Below are positions 40,653-47,148 of a DNA stretch of 47,148 bases, piece by piece. Position numbers and translations under genes: made by a program. Position 1 is the first letter of the stretch. Each line of letters opens with the position of its first letter. The DNA comes from Candidatus Pelagibacter sp. (GTDB lineage: Bacteria > Pseudomonadota > Alphaproteobacteria > Pelagibacterales > Pelagibacteraceae), in assembly GCA_028100865.1 (NCBI GenBank), contig JAOHJV010000003.1:1-47148 (forward strand), written 5' to 3'. The notes below the pieces were generated by a model. It saw nothing but the letters and a program-made list of their open reading frames with translations. It was not told the origin of the DNA and searched no databases.

Positions 40653-41816
40653 ATGAAATTAGCATCAAGTTTAGATCGTTTAGGAACAGAGTCGGCATTT
40701 AGTGTTTTAGCAGAAGCTAAAAAATTAGAAGCCGCTGGAAATCCAATGATACACTTGGGACTTGGTCAACCTGATTTCAAAACTCCAAAACATGTAGTTG
40801 ACGCTGCTAAAAAAGCTTTAGATGATGGTCATCACGGATACGTTTTATCTAATGGGATTTTAGAGTGCAGACAAGCTGTAACAAGATGGATAAAAAAACG
40901 TTACAACACAGAAATAGACCCTGAAAGAATTACAATTATGCCAGGGGGCAAACCTACTATGCATTATGCCATACAATGCTTTGGAGAACCTGGAGCTGAA
41001 ATTATTCATCCAACGCCTGCGTTCCCAATTTATGAATCTATGATTAATTATACTGGGTCCACTGCAGTCCCTTATGATTTAACAGAAGACAAAGATTTAA
41101 AATTTAGTGCAGATAAAATTTTATCTTTAATAACTGATAAAACTAGATTGTTAATTTTGATTAATCCTAATAATCCAACTGGAAGTTTTGTTGAAAAATC
41201 TGAAATAGATAAATTGGCTGAAGGATTAAAAAAACATCCTCACGTTACTATTTTAAGTGATGAAATTTATAGTAGACAAATTTTTGATGGCAAAGAAATG
41301 CCAACATTCTTCAATTATCCAGAATTAAGAGATAGATTAATTGTTCTTGAAGGCTGGAGTAAGGCTTATTCTATGACTGGTTGGAGATTGGGTTGGAGCT
41401 TTTGGCCAGAAAATTTAATTGAACATGTAAATAAATTATTAATTAATAGTGTTTCATGTGTTAACGCAGCTGCTCAATTTGCAGGTATAGCTGCGTTAGA
41501 TGGACCAGATGACTCTATTAATCAAATGATGGAAAAATTTATTCAAAGAAGAAAATTAATTCATGAAGGCCTAAATAGTTTGCCAGGCATTGAATGTAGT
41601 TTACCTGGTGGAGCATTCTATGCTTTTCCTAAAGTTATAGGCACTGGAATGGATGGCTCGGAATTTTGTAAAAGAGCAATGCATGAAGCTGGAGTTGCTA
41701 TAGTTCCAGGTACAGCATTTGGGAAAACATCTAAAGATTATGTTAGATTTAGCTTTGCTGCCTCTCAGGATAACATTTCTAACGCATTGGAAAATATTAA
41801 AAAAATGTTAGGCTAG
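40653..41816 (+). CDS. class I PLP-dependent aminotransferase
   Basis: 387 residues. PLP-binding Lys237 in SKAYSMTGWRLG, Asn175, Asp203 and Tyr206 (SDEIY), Arg245 and a C-terminal Arg in VRFSFA are the aspartate-aminotransferase-fold set. The start has a good ribosome-binding site (TTAGGAGAAATAAAAT before the ATG). The placement directly before glcD (5-base gap) suggests transamination of an oxo-acid made by the neighbouring oxidases, for instance glyoxylate to glycine, but this is inference. Confidence 0.93.
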   Translation: MKLASSLDRLGTESAFSVLAEAKKLEAAGNPMIHLGLGQPDFKTPKHVVDAAKKALDDGHHGYVLSNGILECRQAVTRWIKKRYNTEIDPERITIMPGGKPTMHYAIQCFGEPGAEIIHPTPAFPIYESMINYTGSTAVPYDLTEDKDLKFSADKILSLITDKTRLLILINPNNPTGSFVEKSEIDKLAEGLKKHPHVTILSDEIYSRQIFDGKEMPTFFNYPELRDRLIVLEGWSKAYSMTGWRLGWSFWPENLIEHVNKLLINSVSCVNAAAQFAGIAALDGPDDSINQMMEKFIQRRKLIHEGLNSLPGIECSLPGGAFYAFPKVIGTGMDGSEFCKRAMHEAGVAIVPGTAFGKTSKDYVRFSFAASQDNISNALENIKKMLG

Positions 41817-41821
41817 AGTTT

Positions 41822-43318
41822 ATGTCTGAACTTGCTCTACCCAAAGTCGATAAAAATGTATTATTAAAGAAGCCTTTAATTGTATCTGATCTTAAAAAAA
41901 TTATTAATAAAGATAATGTTTTAAGTGATGCAGATGAAATTAAACCATATGAAACAGATGCTTTAGCAGCTTACAAAAATACACCTCTAGCTGTTGTGTT
42001 GCCTGAAAATACACAAGAGGTTAGTGAAATTTTAAAATATTGTAATAATGAAAATATAAAAGTTATTCCAAGAGGAGCAGGAACTGGATTGTCAGGTGGG
42101 GCACTACCTTTAAATGATGCAATTCTTTTAGGACTTGGAAAATTTAATAAAATTCTTGATGTTGATTTTAATAACAATTGTGTTGTTACACAACCGGGTG
42201 TTACCAACTTATCAATAACTAATGCCGTAAAACACAAGGGATATTATTATGCACCTGATCCATCAAGTCAATTAGCTTGTTCAATTGGTGGAAACGTAGC
42301 AGAAAACTCAGGGGGTGTTCACTCCTTAAAATATGGCACTACAACAAATAACATTCTAGGTGCAGAGATGGTTTTGATGGATGGAACTATATGTAGATTA
42401 GGTGGAAAAACATTGGATCAAGAAGGTTATGATTTAATGGGACTAATCTGCGGTTCAGAAGGATTGCTTGGGGTTATTACTGAAGTAACTGTTAAAATTT
42501 TAAAAAACCCTCAAACGGTCAAAGCAGCATTAGTTGGTTTTCCAACAATTGAAGACGGTGGAAACTGTGTAACTGAAATTATCTCTAGTGGGATTGTTCC
42601 TGCTGGAATGGAAATAATGGATAAAGCTTTAATTGATGCAACTGAAAAATTTGCTAAAGCAGGATATCCAATGGATGCAGAAGTTTTAATGATAGTAGAG
42701 CTTGATGGAACTAACTCTGAAGTTGATGGTATGCTTAAAGAAATAGAAATAATTTCAAAGAAAAATAATTCAAATAGTTTCAAACTTAGTAAAAATGAAA
42801 AAGAAAGAATGGCTTTTTGGTCAGGAAGAAAAGCTGCTTTTCCTGCATGTGGAGCTATGGCACCAGACTATTATTGTATGGATGGATCAATCCCAAGAGG
42901 AAAATTATCAGAAATATTAAAAGAAATTACCAGACTTTCAAAAAAGTATAACTTAGCAGTAGCAAATGGTTTTCACGCAGGTGATGGTAATTTGCATCCT
43001 CTTATTTTATTTGATGGAAGTAAAAAAGAGGAATTGAAAAAGACAGAGGAATTCGGAGCAGAAATATTAAAAGCATGTGTGAAAATGGGAGGCGCATTAA
43101 CTGGAGAACATGGAGTAGGTATTGAAAAGCGTGAATTGATGTGTGAAGCTTTTAATGACGATGATATTCAACAACAATTAGATATAAAAAAATCATTAGA
43201 TACAAAAAATCTTTTAAATCCAGGAAAAGTTTATCCTATATTAAGAAAATGTGCAGAGGAGGGGAGAGTTCATGTTCACAGAGGAGAAGAAAAATTCCCA
43301 GATCTACCAAGATTCTAA
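41822..43318 (+). CDS. glcD: glycolate oxidase FAD-binding subunit GlcD
   Basis: 498-residue FAD (PCMH-type) flavoprotein. The FAD-binding domain shows IPRGAGTGLSGGALP near 81-95, QLACSIGGNVAENSGG near 149-164 and GSEGLLGVITEVT; the C-terminal part ends in GEHGVGIEKR, LLNPGKVYP and the RVHVHRGEEKFPDLPRF tail common in alphaproteobacterial GlcD. With GlcE and GlcF it oxidises glycolate to glyoxylate and feeds the quinone pool. Its last 47 bases overlap glcE. Confidence 0.96.
   Translation: MSELALPKVDKNVLLKKPLIVSDLKKIINKDNVLSDADEIKPYETDALAAYKNTPLAVVLPENTQEVSEILKYCNNENIKVIPRGAGTGLSGGALPLNDAILLGLGKFNKILDVDFNNNCVVTQPGVTNLSITNAVKHKGYYYAPDPSSQLACSIGGNVAENSGGVHSLKYGTTTNNILGAEMVLMDGTICRLGGKTLDQEGYDLMGLICGSEGLLGVITEVTVKILKNPQTVKAALVGFPTIEDGGNCVTEIISSGIVPAGMEIMDKALIDATEKFAKAGYPMDAEVLMIVELDGTNSEVDGMLKEIEIISKKNNSNSFKLSKNEKERMAFWSGRKAAFPACGAMAPDYYCMDGSIPRGKLSEILKEITRLSKKYNLAVANGFHAGDGNLHPLILFDGSKKEELKKTEEFGAEILKACVKMGGALTGEHGVGIEKRELMCEAFNDDDIQQQLDIKKSLDTKNLLNPGKVYPILRKCAEEGRVHVHRGEEKFPDLPRF
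43255..43266 (+). promoter_or_regulatory. strong ribosome-binding site of glcE inside glcD
   Basis: AGAGGAGGGGAG lies at 43255-43266, 5 or more bases before the ATG at 43272. It is one of the best matches to the anti-SD in this window and decides the glcE start over an ATG at 43251, which it would overlap. Confidence 0.75.
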
Positions 43319-44549
43319 TCATCTCAAACCTGATACAGAAATTTTAGTTTCAAACTTGGTTAAAGATTTTTATAAAAAAAAATTACCAATAAACTTACAT
43401 GGAATAAATAGTAAAAAATATATTGGTTATAATGTTCAAGCTGCAAAAACATTAGATCTATCGTATTTAAATGGAGTAATAGAATATTTACCAGAAGAAC
43501 TTTACATTAAGGTATTAGCAGGAACACCAATTAAAATTATTGAAGATTTATTAGAAAAACATAATCAGCAGTTGGCATTTGAACCTTTAGATTTTGGTTA
43601 TATTAATGATGGCAAATCTAATAAAGGGTCTGCAGCAGGATGTGTTGCTACTAATTATGCAGGATCACGTAGATTTAAAGTAGGAAGTGTAAGAGATTTT
43701 GTATTAGGTTTTAGAGGTGTCAACGGTAAGGGAGATATTATAAAATCAGGAGGAACAGTAGTGAAAAATGTAACTGGGTATGATTTATCTAAAGTAGTAT
43801 CAGGTTCTTTTGGAACTTTAGTTGCACTTACAGAATTGACATTAAAAGTTTCACCAAAAAAAATATTTCAAAATACTATTGTTGTATATTTAGATGACGT
43901 AAAAATTATTTCTTCTCTTTTTCATAAAATTTTAGGTTCAAGTAATGAAATTTCAGGTGCAACCTATATTCCAGATGAACCAAAAAGTAAAAAGTTTGAC
44001 TTAAATAAAAGTAGAGTTTTTAAATTTAATGATCTTAATAAAGATGGTCCTTTTTTAGCAATAAGATTAGAGGGAGATCGAGTATCTGTTCAAGAAAGAT
44101 TGAAAGATATAAGCAAAGAATTAGAACTTAAAAAATATAAAACATCTATTTTAGACAATCATCAATCAGTTCCCTTTTGGACAAAAGTAAATAATTTGGA
44201 ATTATTCACAAGTACAAAAAATAATTTAATAAGAGCAGTAATTCCCCCATCTAATTCTGAAAAGTTAATGAAATTTATAGGTAATAAATTTAAATATTTT
44301 ATTGATTGGTCTGGATCTTTGTTTTGGATAGAGGTCCCTGATAACGAAGATGATAAAATTGGACAAATTAGAGAGTTTATAGGTAATAATGAGGGATATA
44401 TGACAATCATTATGAAATCAGAAAATTTTGATTTTAAAGAAAAAGTATTTTCAACTGATAAAGCAAAGTTAATGATATCAAAAAAAATTAAAGAAAGTTT
44501 TGATCCTAAGAGCCTGTTCAACCCAGGAAGAATGTATCGAGATATTTAA
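43272..44549 (+). CDS. glcE: glycolate oxidase FAD-binding subunit GlcE
   Basis: 425 residues from the ATG served by the strong SD; the frame is open to an ATG at 43251 but that gives no SD. FAD-binding motifs are NDGKSNKGSAAGCVATNYAGSRR (residues about 113-135; key Gly-rich GSAAGCVATN) and SGGTVVKNVTGYDLSK; the C-terminus carries SLFNPGRM. Subunit of glycolate oxidase with GlcD and GlcF. The 47-base overlap with glcD is real, because both the typical GlcD tail and the GlcE head are present. Confidence 0.93.
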   Translation: MFTEEKKNSQIYQDSNHLKPDTEILVSNLVKDFYKKKLPINLHGINSKKYIGYNVQAAKTLDLSYLNGVIEYLPEELYIKVLAGTPIKIIEDLLEKHNQQLAFEPLDFGYINDGKSNKGSAAGCVATNYAGSRRFKVGSVRDFVLGFRGVNGKGDIIKSGGTVVKNVTGYDLSKVVSGSFGTLVALTELTLKVSPKKIFQNTIVVYLDDVKIISSLFHKILGSSNEISGATYIPDEPKSKKFDLNKSRVFKFNDLNKDGPFLAIRLEGDRVSVQERLKDISKELELKKYKTSILDNHQSVPFWTKVNNLELFTSTKNNLIRAVIPPSNSEKLMKFIGNKFKYFIDWSGSLFWIEVPDNEDDKIGQIREFIGNNEGYMTIIMKSENFDFKEKVFSTDKAKLMISKKIKESFDPKSLFNPGRMYRDI

Positions 44550-45841
44550 TGCAAACAAATTTTTCTGACACACAACTAAAAGATAAAGATAATCAATCTA
44601 CTGAAAAAATTTTTAAAAAGTGTGTTCATTGTGGAATGTGTAATGCCACCTGTCCAACGTATGGAATTCTTGGTGATGAATTAGATGGTCCAAGAGGAAG
44701 AATATATCTAATTCAGGACATGCTAGAAAATAATAAGAAGCCATCTGAAAAAGTAGTAAAACATATTGATAGATGTCTTTCATGTTACAGTTGTATGACC
44801 ACTTGCCCTGCTGGAGTAAATTATATGCATGTAATAGATCATGGAAGAAAATACATAGAGCAAAATTATGAGAGACCTTTTTTTGATAAATTATTAAGGA
44901 ATTTTTTATCAATAACTCTTCCAAATGTTAGATATTTTAAAGTTGCAAGTTTTTTTGTAAAAATTGGGAAACCTTTTAGTTTTTTATTTCCAAAAAAAAT
45001 AAAGAATATGATTGGATTAATGCCAACGTCTTTTCCAAAAAAACTTCTTAAGAACCAAGAAATTTATCGAGCTAAAGGAAAAAAAATAGCAAGAGTTGCC
45101 TTGTTAACTGGCTGTGTTCAAAAAGAAATTTCTCCTCAAATAAATGAGTCTACAATAAGGTTATTAAATAGACATGGGGTTGAAGTTGTTGTTCCCAAAA
45201 AAATTAGATGTTGTGGGTCTCTAAATCATCATCTTGGAAAAAGTGAAGACGCACATACTGATTTTACTAACAATATTAACATTTGGTATGAAGAACATAA
45301 AGAAGGAAATTTAGATGCAATATTATCTAATACATCTGGTTGTGGAACTACCCTGAAAGATTACGGCTTTATTTTTAGAGATGATAAAGATTATAAAGAT
45401 AAAGCAAAAATAATTTCTAAATTAACAAAAGATGTAACTGAATATTTGTCTGAAAGTTTAAAATTAAATATTAAGAAAAAAAATAAAAAATATAAAATTG
45501 CATATCATTCAGCCTGTTCAATGCAACATGGTCAAAATATTCATTCACAACCTTTAGAATTATTGTCAAAAACTGAGAATAATATAATGGAAATACCCCA
45601 AGGACATCTATGTTGTGGGTCTGCTGGAACTTATAACATCTTACAATCTGAGATAGCAACAAAACTGCTTAAAGATAAAGTTAAAAATATAGAAAGCACT
45701 AATCCTGAAATTATTTCAACAGGAAATGTTGGTTGCATTACCCAAATATCTAATGGTACCAATATTCCAATTTTACACACAATAGAATTATTAGATTGGT
45801 ACACTGGTGGTCCTAAGCCTAAAATTTTAGAAAGAATATGA
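44549..45841 (+). CDS. glcF: glycolate oxidase iron-sulfur subunit GlcF
   Basis: 430 residues. Two 4Fe-4S clusters: Cys25/28/31/35 (CVHCGMCNATCP) and Cys76/79/82/86 (CLSCYSCMTTCP). Two CCG domains follow: the first has LTGCVQKE and RCCGSLNHHLG, the second has HSACSMQHGQ and LCCGSAGTYN. It passes electrons to the membrane quinone pool. The start overlaps the glcE stop by one base (TAATG), and the stop overlaps the next start (ATGA). Confidence 0.96.
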   Translation: MQTNFSDTQLKDKDNQSTEKIFKKCVHCGMCNATCPTYGILGDELDGPRGRIYLIQDMLENNKKPSEKVVKHIDRCLSCYSCMTTCPAGVNYMHVIDHGRKYIEQNYERPFFDKLLRNFLSITLPNVRYFKVASFFVKIGKPFSFLFPKKIKNMIGLMPTSFPKKLLKNQEIYRAKGKKIARVALLTGCVQKEISPQINESTIRLLNRHGVEVVVPKKIRCCGSLNHHLGKSEDAHTDFTNNINIWYEEHKEGNLDAILSNTSGCGTTLKDYGFIFRDDKDYKDKAKIISKLTKDVTEYLSESLKLNIKKKNKKYKIAYHSACSMQHGQNIHSQPLELLSKTENNIMEIPQGHLCCGSAGTYNILQSEIATKLLKDKVKNIESTNPEIISTGNVGCITQISNGTNIPILHTIELLDWYTGGPKPKILERI

Positions 45842-46797
45842 TTATGAAAAAAATATTGGTTACAAGAAAGTTGCTTAAAGACTGTGAGGATAAAGCAATC
45901 AAAGCTTTTGAGGCTAAATTAAATACAAATGATGAACTTTATTCTCAATCAAAACTAATTGAATTAAGTCAGGGGTGCGATGCAGTTTTAACTTCTTTAA
46001 CTGATAAAATGGATGAAGAAACAATTAATAAATTACCTGAGACTGTAAAAGTAATATCAAATTTTGCAGTTGGATTTGGAAACATTGATTTAGAAGCAGC
46101 AAAAAAAAGAGGTATTGCTGTAACTAATACTCCTGAAGTTCTATCTGATGCCACAGCTGAAATTGGAATTCTTTTAATTTTGGGTGCTTGCAGAAGAGCA
46201 GCAGAAGGAATTGAAGCTGCAAAAGAAAGTAATTGGAAATGGTCAGCAGATTATTTAATTGGAAAGCAATTAACTGGTTCTAGACTAGGTATCTTAGGCA
46301 TGGGAAGAATTGGACAAAAAATTGCAAAAATTGCAAAGTCACTTGGAATGATTATTCATTATCATAATCGTTCAAAATTAAGTGATGATAAAGAACAAGG
46401 AGCTATCTATCACGATAGTCTTAAAAGTTTGTTTTCAGTTTCAGATGTTTTGTCAATTTGTTGTCCAGCAACAAAAGAGACAGTGAATTTAATTAATAAA
46501 GAAACGGTTGAATATTTCCCAAAAGGAGCGGTAATTACAAATGTTGCCAGAGGAGATATAGTTGATGATGATGCTTTAATTGATGCTTTGAATAGAAGAA
46601 AAATTTATGCAGCTGGATTAGATGTTTATAAAGGTGAACCAAATTTAAATCCTGGTTACTTGAAAATAAAAACTGCTTTTATTCTGCCTCATCTTGGAAG
46701 CGCAACTAAAGATACAAGAACTGCAATGGCTAATCTTGCAATTGATAATATTGATGAGTTTTTCAATACAGGTAATTGTAAAAATAAAGTAAACTAA
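45838..46797 (+). CDS. D-isomer 2-hydroxyacid dehydrogenase (glyoxylate/hydroxypyruvate reductase type)
   Basis: 319 residues. The NAD(P)-binding loop GMGRIG is at 154-159, catalytic Arg238 in VARGD, Glu267 in GEPN and His285 in LPHLGSAT. An ATG two codons later (45844) is an alternative start. Similar GyaR-like enzymes reduce glyoxylate or hydroxypyruvate. Coupled to glcF, it could reduce excess glyoxylate back to glycolate or hydroxypyruvate to glycerate. Confidence 0.93.
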   Translation: MIMKKILVTRKLLKDCEDKAIKAFEAKLNTNDELYSQSKLIELSQGCDAVLTSLTDKMDEETINKLPETVKVISNFAVGFGNIDLEAAKKRGIAVTNTPEVLSDATAEIGILLILGACRRAAEGIEAAKESNWKWSADYLIGKQLTGSRLGILGMGRIGQKIAKIAKSLGMIIHYHNRSKLSDDKEQGAIYHDSLKSLFSVSDVLSICCPATKETVNLINKETVEYFPKGAVITNVARGDIVDDDALIDALNRRKIYAAGLDVYKGEPNLNPGYLKIKTAFILPHLGSATKDTRTAMANLAIDNIDEFFNTGNCKNKVN

Positions 46798-46812
46798 GCG
46801 AAAAGAAAAAGT

Positions 46813-47148
46813 ATGTCCGAATTAATAGCATTTATTGGTGTTGGAAACATGGGTTTGCCTATGGCTGAAAATTTAATGAAATCTGGAAAAAAGATTAGAG
46901 TTTTTGATGTTTCTAAAAATACAATTGAAATTGCTCAAAAAAAAAATTTAGATGTTGTTGAAAATTTAAGCGACTTAGTTACGACAGATGTAACAACCGT
47001 AATAACTATGCTTCCTGAAGGAAAACATTCTAAAGAAGTTTTTTTAGGAGAAAATGGAATTATCAACAAAGTATCAAAAGATTGTCTATTAATTGACTGC
47101 TCTACAATTGATATTCAAACTTCGAAAGAGATTGGAAAAAAAGCAACT
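46813..47148 (+). CDS. 3-hydroxyisobutyrate dehydrogenase family NAD-binding protein (truncated by window edge)
   Basis: First 112 residues only; the frame is still open at the end. The N-terminus has the beta-hydroxyacid dehydrogenase Rossmann loop FIGVGNMGLPMAENL and, later, the TMLPEGKH and DCSTID strands, with the Ser-Thr of the substrate-binding motif. The family includes 3-hydroxyisobutyrate dehydrogenase and tartronate semialdehyde reductase; the glycolate cluster upstream makes a tartronate semialdehyde or related reductase worth testing. A run of ten A at 46937-46946 lies in frame. Confidence 0.85.
   Translation, partial: MSELIAFIGVGNMGLPMAENLMKSGKKIRVFDVSKNTIEIAQKKNLDVVENLSDLVTTDVTTVITMLPEGKHSKEVFLGENGIINKVSKDCLLIDCSTIDIQTSKEIGKKAT

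Noticed and set aside
41817..41821. Glycine riboswitch before the glycolate genes, as known in this lineage before malate synthase
   Set aside because: Only 5 bases separate the aminotransferase and glcD, and no tandem aptamer-like structure is seen upstream of 39481.
46317..46337. TTGCAAAAATTGCAAA repeat similar to the TTGCA operator half-sites
   Set aside because: It is a direct repeat inside the hydroxyacid dehydrogenase gene, encoding Ile-Ala-Lys twice, with no promoter context.
46937..46946. Run of ten A in the truncated dehydrogenase gene (and A9 near position 21) as phase-variation tract
   Set aside because: Homopolymer A runs are expected from Lys-rich codons at about 30% G+C, and both frames are intact.

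Overview
The window is about 70% A+T, gene-dense (about 58 protein genes, no intergenic gap above 175 bases) and full of 1-8 base gene overlaps. Gene content and order are those of a streamlined marine alphaproteobacterium, most likely the SAR11 clade (Pelagibacterales): divergent tsaD/hemC, a heparinase-like gene beside purH, DUF2794, IalB, the DUF4212 plus sodium-symporter pair, a glcDEF cluster and two photolyase-like genes. I saw no tRNA, rRNA, insertion sequence, phage gene or CRISPR array.

Layout. 1-4.6 kb: a pterin dehydratase facing a leftward run of purH, a heparinase-like gene, rpe and a YggT-like gene. 4.6-9.5 kb: acetate or short-acid use, with a two-subunit sodium symporter (one subunit carries an EF-hand-like loop) and acetyl-CoA synthetase with a lysine-rich N-terminal tail. 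9.5-15.5 kb: an EVE-domain protein and tsaD, divergent from hemC, hemD, a MscS channel, yggT, folD and two small membrane proteins. 15.5-19.1 kb: a fluoroacetate-dehalogenase-like hydrolase, an NAPE-PLD-like metallo-hydrolase, a PQQ sugar dehydrogenase and an SDR without the usual Tyr. 19.1-24.1 kb: a light and DNA-repair neighbourhood, with an FeS-BCP-type photolyase/cryptochrome, a DUF2256 zinc-ribbon-like mini-gene, YqaA, a class I amidotransferase, MarC, and a second photolyase-like protein whose alpha/beta domain follows the FAD domain. 24.1-28.4 kb: PsiE, a FrnE/DsbA-like thioredoxin-fold protein, argG, IalB and an aldo/keto reductase.

29.2-33.4 kb is the most unusual part. It holds a small lipoprotein gene, a secreted Cys-containing protein, a winged-helix-like protein, a lipid-anchored subtilisin with a C-terminal barrel-like region (SphB1/NalP-like), and an overlapping PrcB-domain gene. 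The two rightward lipoprotein genes share an upstream inverted repeat, TGCAA-N3-TTGCA, just before their -10 boxes. I propose a locally regulated surface-protease module.

33.4-39.5 kb: DUF2794, yciB, hspQ, then the cytochrome c maturation run ccmC-D-E-F-G-H and a PagL-like lipid A deacylase. A 15-bp hairpin overlapping a 25-codon mini-ORF precedes ccmC. 39.5 kb to the end: 2-hydroxy-acid metabolism, with an FMN 2-hydroxy-acid oxidase, an aminotransferase, glycolate oxidase GlcD-GlcE-GlcF, a glyoxylate/hydroxypyruvate-type reductase and a truncated 3-hydroxyisobutyrate-dehydrogenase family gene at the window edge. Together these could take glycolate to glyoxylate and on to glycine or glycerate.
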